Below, in pieces: positions 1 through 5,385 of a DNA stretch of 12,116 bases; the first letter of the stretch is position 1; the number at the start of each line of letters is the position of its first letter. The translations under genes and the position numbers were made by a program. The notes under the pieces were generated by a model. It worked only from the letters and a program-made list of their open reading frames with translations, searched no databases and was not told the origin of the DNA. Source of the DNA: CAG-791 sp963629395 (GTDB lineage Bacteria; Bacillota; Clostridia; Lachnospirales; Lachnospiraceae); NCBI GenBank assembly GCA_963629395.1, contig CAVGIV010000070.1:1-12116 (forward strand), in the 5' to 3' direction.

Positions 1-101
1 ATTCACGATTGAAATTGGCAGGCGGCCAAGGCGCGAAGCGCCTCTGGCCAGCCATATCGAGGTTTTCCGAAGGAAAATCGAGATGGGTGCTGAATAGTTA
101 C
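1..101. repeat. Partial hairpin-rich intergenic repeat, cut by the window edge
   Basis: Two stacked hairpins are visible. The first pairs 21-34 with 38-53 around a GAA loop (GGC-GGCCA-AGGCGC against GCGCCT-TGGCC-GCC, with bulges at 44 and 50). The second pairs 57-68 with 72-81, also around GAA (TCGA..TTTTCC against GGAAAA-TCGA). The right end, 74-101, is an exact 28-base reverse complement of 11909-11936, the left end of the complete repeat at the other end of the window. The terminal 16 bases are GGTGCTGAATAGTTAC. The left part lies outside the window, so full length is unknown. No coding sequence is evident. It belongs to the same repeat family but has different internal hairpins. Confidence 0.7.
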
Positions 102-201
102 GGAATTTTGCTTGGCTCTGAATGGTTACGAGATCGGAAGGCACCGAATAGTTACGATTTGTTTGGATAAAAAACACAGCGCGGCACCTTGAATGGTACT
201 G
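86..201 (+). repeat. Four degenerate tandem copies of the repeat-end motif
   Basis: The terminal motif recurs at 86-104 (GGTGCTGAATAGTTACGGA), 114-132 (GGCTCTGAATGGTTACGAG), 140-158 (GGCACCGAATAGTTACGAT) and, more degenerate, 183-201 (GGCACCTTGAATGGTACTG). The first three are spaced 26-28 bases apart. The fourth overlaps the loop of the terminator downstream of the MATE gene. They could be decayed ends of nested insertions of the same element, or a functional array. The sequence alone cannot decide. Confidence 0.6.
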
Positions 202-215
202 CGCTGTGTTTTTTT
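169..215 (-). terminator. Bidirectional Rho-independent terminator of the MATE gene
   Basis: A perfect 14-bp stem pairs 169-182 (AAAAAACACAGCGC) with 201-214 (GCGCTGTGTTTTTT) around an 18-base loop. Because the outer part of the stem is A6/T6, the hairpin ends in a U-tract on either strand. It starts about 39 bases beyond the stop codon of the minus-strand MATE gene and would also stop plus-strand transcription entering from the left. Confidence 0.88.
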
Positions 216-253
216 GATATGCATGGTTGACCGGGATAGTCATTAACGAGCTG

Positions 254-1621
254 TCAGCGGGTAAGACCAGCCAATGTCTTCCAGCGGCCGCTGTAGTAAC
301 GTGCAACAAAGCAGACAATGCGGCAGATCCAGTCGATAATCATGGCGATCCATACGCCGATAGCCCCCATGCCAAGGGAAACGCCCAGTACATAAGAAAA
401 GCCGATACGGAAGATGAACATCGAAGCAATGGAGGCGATCATTGTGAATCGGACGTCATTGCAGGAACGGAGCATGTTGGGGAATACGAAGGAAAACGGC
501 CATAATACTGCGGCAAAACCGCAGTGGATCACCACCAGAATCCACGTGAGTTGCGTGGTCTCGGGGGAGAGTCCGTACAGAGTGAGAATCGGATTTAAAA
601 AGAGGATGATCAGAGACTCCAGAATGGCCTGCGGAATGTAGGTGATGACCATAATCCTTTTCAGATAGAAGCGAATCTGCTCCTCGGAACCGGCACCGAC
701 GCACTGACCGATGACCGTAATCATGGCAAGGCTTGTTGCCTGCCCGACAATGATTCCCACGGCATCGAGGCTGTTGGCGACACCGTTTGCAGCAATCTGA
801 GTGGTGCCAAAGAGAGCGATGATAGAAACCACAAGGATACGCCCCAACTGGAAAATACCGTTTTCGAGGCCGTTCGGAACTCCGATGTACAGAATTTTCT
901 GAATGGTGTTCCAGTTCGGACGTACGAAAAGGTGGTTGAGATAGATGTCCTGCTTTTTATTTCTCAGAAGGACAAAGAGAATGACGGCACCGGCCGCACG
1001 GGACAGAAGGGACGGAATGGCGACGCCGGCGACGCCAAGGTGCAGGGCAAATACGCCGACGGCGTTGCCCACCACGTTGATCAGATTCACAACAATGGCA
1101 GTTTTCAGTGTGACGGATGCGTTGCCCATGGAGCGAAACAGTGCGGCACAGGCATTGTAGATGGCAAGAAACGGGAAGGAAACTGCCGAGATCAGAAAGT
1201 AGATCAGGGCATTCTGCATGACATCGTCATCGATGGAACCGAAAAACAGGCGCAGGAGAGGCTCCTTTACAGCAATGGTGATCAGCATCATGGAAAGCCC
1301 CAGAACCAGCATGGTCAGCATGAGCTGCTGTGCAGCTTCTCGTGCAAATTCCTTCCGCTTTGCACCAAGGTGCTGGGATACAATGACGGCACCGCCGCTG
1401 GCCATAGCAGCAAAAATAGCAAAAACGAGATTGTTAATCATATCCACAAGGGATACACCGGATACAGCAGCCTCGCCGACAGCAGAGATCATAATCGTAT
1501 CGGCCATACCAACAGTCATAGCAAGCGTCTGCTCAAAAATGAGCGGTATGATCAGGCTGCGAAGCGCCTGTGAGGAGAACAGATAGTTCTCCGGAATGGG
1601 CTTACGGGAAAAAATACGCAT
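254..1621 (-). CDS. MATE family efflux transporter
   Basis: This encodes a 455-residue multidrug and toxic compound extrusion transporter, an integral membrane antiporter that exports organic cations, drugs or metabolites using Na+ or H+ gradients. The length is typical of the NorM/DinF type. About twelve hydrophobic segments alternate with short loops. The N-terminal half shows the family pattern: a first helix with FEQTLAMTVGMADTIMIS, then a GGAVIVSQHLGAKR segment. The second half repeats this with GRILVVSIIALFGTTQIAANG. The ATG at 1621 is chosen because AAGGAGG lies five bases upstream; an in-frame TTG at 1639 lies before that site and is unlikely. It is transcribed alone on the minus strand, with a cre-like site upstream and a strong terminator downstream. 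Substrate is unknown: the neighbouring RiPP precursor makes peptide export imaginable, but MATE proteins normally move small molecules. Confidence 0.93.
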   Translation of the reverse strand: MRIFSRKPIPENYLFSSQALRSLIIPLIFEQTLAMTVGMADTIMISAVGEAAVSGVSLVDMINNLVFAIFAAMASGGAVIVSQHLGAKRKEFAREAAQQLMLTMLVLGLSMMLITIAVKEPLLRLFFGSIDDDVMQNALIYFLISAVSFPFLAIYNACAALFRSMGNASVTLKTAIVVNLINVVGNAVGVFALHLGVAGVAIPSLLSRAAGAVILFVLLRNKKQDIYLNHLFVRPNWNTIQKILYIGVPNGLENGIFQLGRILVVSIIALFGTTQIAANGVANSLDAVGIIVGQATSLAMITVIGQCVGAGSEEQIRFYLKRIMVITYIPQAILESLIILFLNPILTLYGLSPETTQLTWILVVIHCGFAAVLWPFSFVFPNMLRSCNDVRFTMIASIASMFIFRIGFSYVLGVSLGMGAIGVWIAMIIDWICRIVCFVARYYSGRWKTLAGLTR

Positions 1622-1725
1622 GAAAACCTCCTTGAACAATGCTGAACATCTGGCGAGAGAGCCGCATCAAGCTGCAATGGAGGGGCTGAGTCGTCATAAC
1701 AAGGTAATGGTAACATAGAATCCTA

Positions 1726-1747
1726 AAAATGTAAGCGGTTACATTTT
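1726..1747 (-). promoter_or_regulatory. cre-like (CcpA / LacI-family) operator
   Basis: A 9-bp perfect inverted repeat (AAAATGTAA, GCGG, TTACATTTT) contains TGTAAGCGGTTACA at 1730-1743. This matches every fixed position of the CcpA catabolite-responsive element consensus TGNAANCGNTNNCA, with A and T on its flanks. The site is about 110 bases upstream of the MATE start codon and about 100 bases upstream of the precursor promoter. Carbon catabolite control of the MATE gene is the simplest reading. Another LacI-family regulator could use the same kind of site. Confidence 0.6.
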
Positions 1748-1839
1748 GGGTTTGCGCATTTATTCGGGACCTGTTATTGGTCGGGCGTCTGAGCAGTAAT
1801 GATCGCAGGGAGAATCTATTAGCTACGCGGAGTTGAATG

Positions 1840-1868
1840 TTGCGACGATTGCTTATGAGCGTTATAAT
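1840..1868 (+). promoter_or_regulatory. Sigma-A promoter of the RiPP precursor gene
   Basis: A -35 box TTGCGA (1840-1845) and a perfect -10 box TATAAT (1863-1868) are separated by 17 bases. Transcription would start near 1875 and leave an untranslated leader of roughly 170 bases before the ATG at 2048, unusually long for a small peptide gene. Confidence 0.6.
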
Positions 1869-2047
1869 ATGCGTACACACATCTCTTCCGCATCCAGTGA
1901 TATGAAGATCCCGAAAAGTGAAGTGATAAACGTAATAGTGGTTCGCAGGCAGTTCATAGCTGCAGCAGATGAGATGATATGCAAGAAGACATTCGGCAGC
2001 AAGGAATACTCGTTAAAAAGAAGAGATCGCAAGAAGGAGGTAGTGCT

Positions 2048-2365
2048 ATGGATTTTTCCAAACAGGAGAAGATAAAGCAGCTGACGTCACTTCCGGAGGT
2101 TCAGCAAAAGCTGGCAGAGCTGAAAAAGAATGAAAACCTGACCGTGCAGGAAATCCTGGAATTCTGGAAGAATCTCGGGGTTGAGCTTACGGAAGAGGAG
2201 CTGCAGGCGCCGAAGGAAACGGTCTCGGACCTGGAACTGGCAGGTGTTACCGGAGGTAAGGATAACGGATTTCAAATGTGCGGCTGCATATTTGCCGGCC
2301 TGGGCGCGGAACATAATAAAGATAAGGTGCCGGAGGATAAGAATAAAAAGCCGCAGCAGAAATAG
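2048..2365 (+). CDS. Nif11-like double-glycine RiPP (bacteriocin-type) precursor peptide
   Basis: This encodes a 105-residue candidate precursor of a ribosomally made, post-translationally modified peptide. Residues 1-53 form an acidic/amphipathic helical leader resembling the Nif11 type (SLPEVQQKLAELKKNENLT, then GVELTEEEL). Residues 60-70 (SDLELAGVTGG) form a double-glycine cleavage site of the kind cut by C39-peptidase ABC exporters. The predicted 35-residue core has a hydrophobic, glycine-rich part with Met-Cys-Gly-Cys (77-80) and a charged, Lys-rich tail. The core has no Ser or Thr, which argues against a lanthipeptide. The ATG at 2048 follows AAGGAGG with a seven-base spacer; an ATG 23 codons upstream has no such site. 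It has its own promoter and terminator. No radical SAM, LanM, YcaO or C39 transporter gene lies in the window, so processing must be encoded elsewhere or be lost. Family assignment comes from pattern recognition, not a search. Confidence 0.72.
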   Translation: MDFSKQEKIKQLTSLPEVQQKLAELKKNENLTVQEILEFWKNLGVELTEEELQAPKETVSDLELAGVTGGKDNGFQMCGCIFAGLGAEHNKDKVPEDKNKKPQQK

Positions 2366-2400
2366 CTCTGACGGACATATTTCCTTAGACCGGACGATGA

Positions 2401-2436
2401 GGTCCAGACATGTTGAAAGTGTCTGGACCTGTTTTT
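2401..2436 (+). terminator. Rho-independent terminator after the RiPP precursor
   Basis: A perfect 10-bp stem (GGTCCAGACA 2401-2410, TGTCTGGACC 2420-2429) with a nine-base loop is followed by TGTTTTT. It lies 35 bases after the precursor stop and only 38 bases before the next gene. It therefore either ends the precursor transcript or lets a fraction read through into the permease gene. Confidence 0.88.
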
Positions 2437-2474
2437 GTGAGCAGAAAAATGGTTAGAACTGGAGAAAGCAAACG

Positions 2475-3398
2475 ATGATTGGACAGATGCTGCAGCTGAT
2501 GGGGGAGATGCTGTTATTAATGCTGACAGGGTGGATCATTCGCCGAGTGGGGATTGTAACAAAGGAAGGCAGAAAATGTCTGACTGATTTGATACTATAT
2601 GTCATTTTGCCGTGCAATATTGTGCGCGCCTTTGTGAATGAGGCGGGCAGTGTGAAGGGACTCGGAGGTGCACTTGGACAGGTCCTTTTTCTTTCAATCC
2701 TGATCCAGATTCTGTGCTCTGCTATGGGCTATATCTGTTATCGCGGAATGAAGGATGGAGAGAAACAGGTGTATCAATATGCGACTGTCTGCTCCAATGC
2801 CGGCTTTATGGGAAATCCATTGACAGAGGCAGTGTTCGGAGATATGGGGCTTTTGTATGCATCGATCTACCTGATTCCGCAGCGTATTGTCATGTGGACG
2901 GCAGGAGTGTCGTATTTTAATCAGGGTGGAAATCGAAAGGGACTTATCAAAAAGGTGCTGGTGCATCCGTGCATGATCGCCGTTTACATCGGAATGTTCC
3001 TGATGCTGACAGGAATACCGCTTCCGGGATTTCTTGACAAAACCGTTTCCGCACTGTCTGCCTGCACAACAGCGATGACAATGGTCTATATCGGAACAAT
3101 TTTGTCGGATGTGGATTGGAAGACCATGGTAACGGTAAAACAGATTTATTTTGCCCTGCTGCGTCTGGTGGTGATTCCGCTGATTGTATGGCTGCCCTGC
3201 CGGTGGCTGCAGGTGGATTCACTTGTTGCCGGGGTGTCGGTGTTCCTGGCGGCAATGCCGGCCGGCTCAACAACGTCGCTTCTGGCAGCCAAGTATGGAG
3301 CGGATGAGGAAACGGCTGCACGGTGCGTCGTGTTCACAACCGCATTGTCTGTGGTTACGATTCCTTTGTGGGGTATCGTTACACTCGGAATTGCCTGA
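2475..3398 (+). CDS. AEC family transporter (auxin efflux carrier / malate permease-like)
   Basis: This encodes a 307-residue integral membrane permease of the AEC (Mem_trans) family. Bacterial members export or import organic acids such as malate or malonate, and the specificity here cannot be read from sequence. Hydrophobic helices run from residue 5 to the end in the usual two five-helix halves. Family-like features are LPCNIVRAF in the second helix, CSNAGFMGNPLTEAVFG in the middle of the N-terminal half, and a C-terminal MPAGSTTSLLAAKYGAD segment. Length matches the family (about 300-320). The ATG at 2475 is preceded by GGAG with a ten-base spacer, a weakish site. No clear promoter lies between the upstream terminator and this gene, so read-through from the precursor promoter is possible. 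The TGA stop sits in the loop of a large hairpin. Confidence 0.9.
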   Translation: MIGQMLQLMGEMLLLMLTGWIIRRVGIVTKEGRKCLTDLILYVILPCNIVRAFVNEAGSVKGLGGALGQVLFLSILIQILCSAMGYICYRGMKDGEKQVYQYATVCSNAGFMGNPLTEAVFGDMGLLYASIYLIPQRIVMWTAGVSYFNQGGNRKGLIKKVLVHPCMIAVYIGMFLMLTGIPLPGFLDKTVSALSACTTAMTMVYIGTILSDVDWKTMVTVKQIYFALLRLVVIPLIVWLPCRWLQVDSLVAGVSVFLAAMPAGSTTSLLAAKYGADEETAARCVVFTTALSVVTIPLWGIVTLGIA

Positions 3399-3416
3399 TG
3401 GCAATTCCGAGTGTAA
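3379..3416. repeat. 17-bp perfect hairpin whose loop is the permease stop codon
   Basis: Positions 3379-3395 pair perfectly with 3400-3416, and the four-base loop TGAT (3396-3399) begins with the TGA stop codon. Neither strand carries a U-tract after the stem, so it is not a standard intrinsic terminator. The tip GCC-TGAT-GGC is the same as in hairpin 1 of the 11909-12085 repeat, with different but still complementary arms, which suggests a related element inserted at the gene end. It may act in mRNA 3'-end stability or factor-assisted termination. Confidence 0.75.
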
Positions 3417-3430
3417 GAGTGCAGTCAATA

Positions 3431-3459
3431 TAGTGTACCGATGATGAATCATGTATAAT
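3431..3459 (+). promoter_or_regulatory. Candidate promoter for the small Lys-rich protein / telA-like operon
   Basis: A perfect -10 box TATAAT lies at 3454-3459, 26 bases before the start codon of the small ORF and 11 bases before its ribosome binding site. The -35 region at 17-base spacing (TAGTGT, 3431-3436) is poor, so the promoter may be weak or activator-dependent. Confidence 0.45.
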
Positions 3460-3485
3460 GGTGTAAATTTAAAGGAGTGCAGAAT

Positions 3486-3593
3486 ATGAGTAAATTCGGC
3501 AGTAAGAATAAGGACAGCAAGAAAGCGGAGGAGAAGCGTATGAAGCAGCAGCTGGCTGCGCTTGCCCGCAAGAATGCCAAGAAAAAGAAGTGA
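3486..3593 (+). CDS. Small lysine-rich hypothetical protein (35 aa)
   Basis: A 35-codon frame, below common gene-calling cutoffs, runs from ATG at 3486 to TGA at 3591. It has a strong ribosome binding site (AAAGGAG, 3471-3477) eight bases upstream and a TATAAT box before that. The protein starts MSKFGSKNKDSKKAEEKR, continues as a short amphipathic Ala/Leu/Gln helix and ends in a run of lysines. About 14 of 35 residues are Lys or Arg, which suggests binding to nucleic acid, the ribosome or acidic membrane surfaces. It lies 52 bases upstream of the TelA-like gene and is probably co-transcribed. Function is unknown. Good signals and coding-like content support it as a real gene, but no homologue can be named. 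Its stop codon is also the first three bases of a TGAATAGTCACG repeat-like motif. Confidence 0.6.
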   Translation: MSKFGSKNKDSKKAEEKRMKQQLAALARKNAKKKK

Positions 3594-3645
3594 ATAGTCA
3601 CGATGTTATGCAGCTGCAGGCTGACTGCGGTAGAGAGAGGGAATA

Positions 3646-4806
3646 ATGGGAGAAGAATTTAGCAGTTTAGAAAAGGCGCCGTCTGCACCGGTCCTGGAGT
3701 TCGGAGCCGCAGAGGCGGCGATGGATGCTCCGTCTGTGCAGGAGGAAGAGCCTGCAGCAGAGAAGGCGCAGGCCCCGGAGGATACGCTGACCGAGGAAGA
3801 GAAGAGACAGGTTGATGAATTTGTCAAGCAGATTGATCTGTCCAACACGAGTGCCGTTTTGAATTATGGCGTCGGAACGCAGAAAAAGCTGGCGGATTTC
3901 TCACAGAAGGCCATTGATAATGTCCGTACAAAGGATATGGGTGAAGTCGGCAATATGCTTTCCAGCCTCGTTACGGAGCTGAAGGACTTTGACGTCGAGG
4001 AAGAGGAAAAGGGGTTCGCTGCTTTCTTTAAGAAGAAGGCGAACAAGGTTGAGGCACTGAAAAACCGCTATGCGAAGGTGGAGACCAATGTACAGGCGGT
4101 CAGTGATGAGCTGGAGAAGCACCAGGTTCAGCTGATGAAGGATGCTGACCTCATGGACAGGATGTATGAGCTGAATCTTAGCTATTTCCATGAGCTGACC
4201 ATGTACATTGCAGCCGGCAAAAAGAAGCTGGAGGAGGTACGCGGCAAAGAGCTCAAGGACCTCCAGGACAAGGCGGCTCAGTCCGGGCTTGCAGAGGATG
4301 CGCAGAAGGCCAAGGATCTGGCGGAGCAGTGCGACCGCTTTGAGAAGAAAATCTATGATCTGGAGCTGACCAGAACCGTTGCGATGCAGACCGCACCCGA
4401 AATCCGTATGGTGCAGAATTCTGACACTACGATGGCGGAGAAAATTCAGTCTACGATTGTCAACACCATTCCTCTGTGGAAGAATCAGATGGTAATCGCC
4501 ATTGGCCTGGAGCATGCAACACAGGCGGCGAAGGCGGAGCGTGAGGTGAACGACATGACCAATCAGCTGCTGCAGAAGAATGCCTCTGCTCTGAAGACGG
4601 CAACGGTAGCTGCAGCGAAGGAAGCGGAGCGAGGTATCGTAGATATTGAGACGCTGAAGAATACAAACGCGACACTGATCTCTGCGATGGATGAAATTCT
4701 GAAGGTCCAGACAGAGGGCAAGGAGAAGCGAAAGGCTGCAGAGGGCGAGCTGGTTCAGATTGAAAGTGAACTCAAGCAAAAGCTTCTGGAAGCAGCAAAG
4801 AACTGA
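3646..4806 (+). CDS. Toxic anion resistance protein, TelA/YaaN family
   Basis: This encodes a soluble 386-residue protein of the TelA family, whose members were linked to tellurite and other anion or antimicrobial resistance; the molecular activity is not established. It begins with about 50 acidic, Ala/Pro-rich residues, followed by a largely alpha-helical, coiled-coil-rich body. Family hallmarks are visible: PLWKNQMVIAIGL (about 276-288) and ERGIVDIETLKNTN (328-341) followed by a helix with EILKVQTEGKEKR. Length fits the family (about 360-400). The ATG at 3646 has a modest GAGAGG-type site five bases upstream. The small Lys-rich gene lies just upstream and a CobO-like gene starts 36 bases downstream. 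In other bacteria telA genes often sit with ter-type stress genes; none is present here. Confidence 0.92.
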   Translation: MGEEFSSLEKAPSAPVLEFGAAEAAMDAPSVQEEEPAAEKAQAPEDTLTEEEKRQVDEFVKQIDLSNTSAVLNYGVGTQKKLADFSQKAIDNVRTKDMGEVGNMLSSLVTELKDFDVEEEEKGFAAFFKKKANKVEALKNRYAKVETNVQAVSDELEKHQVQLMKDADLMDRMYELNLSYFHELTMYIAAGKKKLEEVRGKELKDLQDKAAQSGLAEDAQKAKDLAEQCDRFEKKIYDLELTRTVAMQTAPEIRMVQNSDTTMAEKIQSTIVNTIPLWKNQMVIAIGLEHATQAAKAEREVNDMTNQLLQKNASALKTATVAAAKEAERGIVDIETLKNTNATLISAMDEILKVQTEGKEKRKAAEGELVQIESELKQKLLEAAKN

Positions 4807-4842
4807 CGAACAATATCGTTACGGGCAAATGAGGAATACCCT

Positions 4843-5382
4843 ATGGCTAGAGGTAAAGTCAGAATTTTCGTTGGAGCAGGACACGGGAAGACACCGGCTG
4901 CAGTCGGGCTTGCTCTGATGCGGGCATCCGCAGGCGGGCATGCGGTGATCATTCAGTTTTTCCAGGGAAGAGGCTTGTCGGATGCAGAGTTTATTCACAA
5001 GCTGGAGCCGGAGGTCAAGCTGTTTCGCTTTGAGAAGGCGAAGATCATGTGGAAGGACATGGATGAACAGCAGCGCAGCATAGAAGCATCCAATATTCGA
5101 AATGGATTAAACTATGCGAGAAAGGTGCTGGATACCGGAGAGTGCGACATACTGGTGCTGGACGATGTTCTTGGACTGATTGACAACGGCATTATCACCT
5201 TTGAGGAGATGGGGGCTCTTCTGGAGCATCGCATGGACACGGATGTGGTTCTGACGGGTACGAGGATGGACGACGGACTTTGCCTGTACGCAGACGAGAT
5301 TGAGGAGATCAGCGAGGTACCGTTCCGTCGGTACACGGAGGAAAAGGAAGACGAGGCAGTCACAAAAGGAGAAAAGGAGTAA
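4843..5382 (+). CDS. CobO/BtuR/CobA-like P-loop protein (divergent corrinoid adenosyltransferase family)
   Basis: The 179-residue protein has the size and order of ATP:corrinoid adenosyltransferases (CobO/BtuR), which transfer the adenosyl group of ATP to a cob(I)alamin precursor. An N-terminal strand leads to the P-loop GAGHGKT (11-17), then AAVGLALMRASAGGHAVIIQFFQG. An acidic Walker-B-like LVLDD (104-108) follows, and then VVLTGTRMDDGL and a C-terminal EIEEISEVPF. It departs from the canonical family: the usual GNGKGKTTAA is GAGHGKTPAA, the usual LDE is LDD, and the GEGFTW-type segment before the central helix is replaced by AKIMWKDMDE. Adenosyltransferase activity is therefore uncertain. 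GAGGA about seven bases upstream supports the ATG at 4843. The stop is three bases before dapA, and the dapA ribosome binding site lies inside this gene's end, so the two are probably translationally coupled. No other cobalamin gene is nearby. Confidence 0.78.
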   Translation: MARGKVRIFVGAGHGKTPAAVGLALMRASAGGHAVIIQFFQGRGLSDAEFIHKLEPEVKLFRFEKAKIMWKDMDEQQRSIEASNIRNGLNYARKVLDTGECDILVLDDVLGLIDNGIITFEEMGALLEHRMDTDVVLTGTRMDDGLCLYADEIEEISEVPFRRYTEEKEDEAVTKGEKE

Positions 5383-5385
5383 GAA

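Larger units (their letters stand above)
1622..2047. other. Divergent intergenic region, MATE gene / RiPP precursor
   Basis: This 426-base stretch separates the minus-strand MATE gene from the plus-strand precursor gene. It holds the MATE ribosome binding site, a perfect cre-like palindrome (1726-1747), a consensus sigma-A promoter (1840-1868) and a predicted 5' leader of about 170 bases before the precursor start. An open frame runs through the leader and overlaps the precursor start, but it has no ribosome binding site or recognisable domain and is not taken as a gene. No convincing -35/-10 pair for the MATE gene was found. Confidence 0.6.

Noticed and set aside
932..1573. Long plus-strand open frame (213 codons) across the MATE gene
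   Set aside because: It is antisense to a clear MATE transporter, has low-complexity His/Gly/Lys-rich composition, no ribosome binding site and no recognisable domain.
1833..2075. 80-codon open frame in the leader of the RiPP precursor
   Set aside because: It starts inside the promoter region, lacks a ribosome binding site and overlaps the precursor start in another frame. A small leader peptide cannot be fully excluded.
3901..4779. Minus-strand open frame of 292 codons inside the TelA-like gene
   Set aside because: The Leu/Arg-rich product is the typical shadow of a Lys/Glu/Gln-rich coding strand; the sense gene carries clear family motifs.
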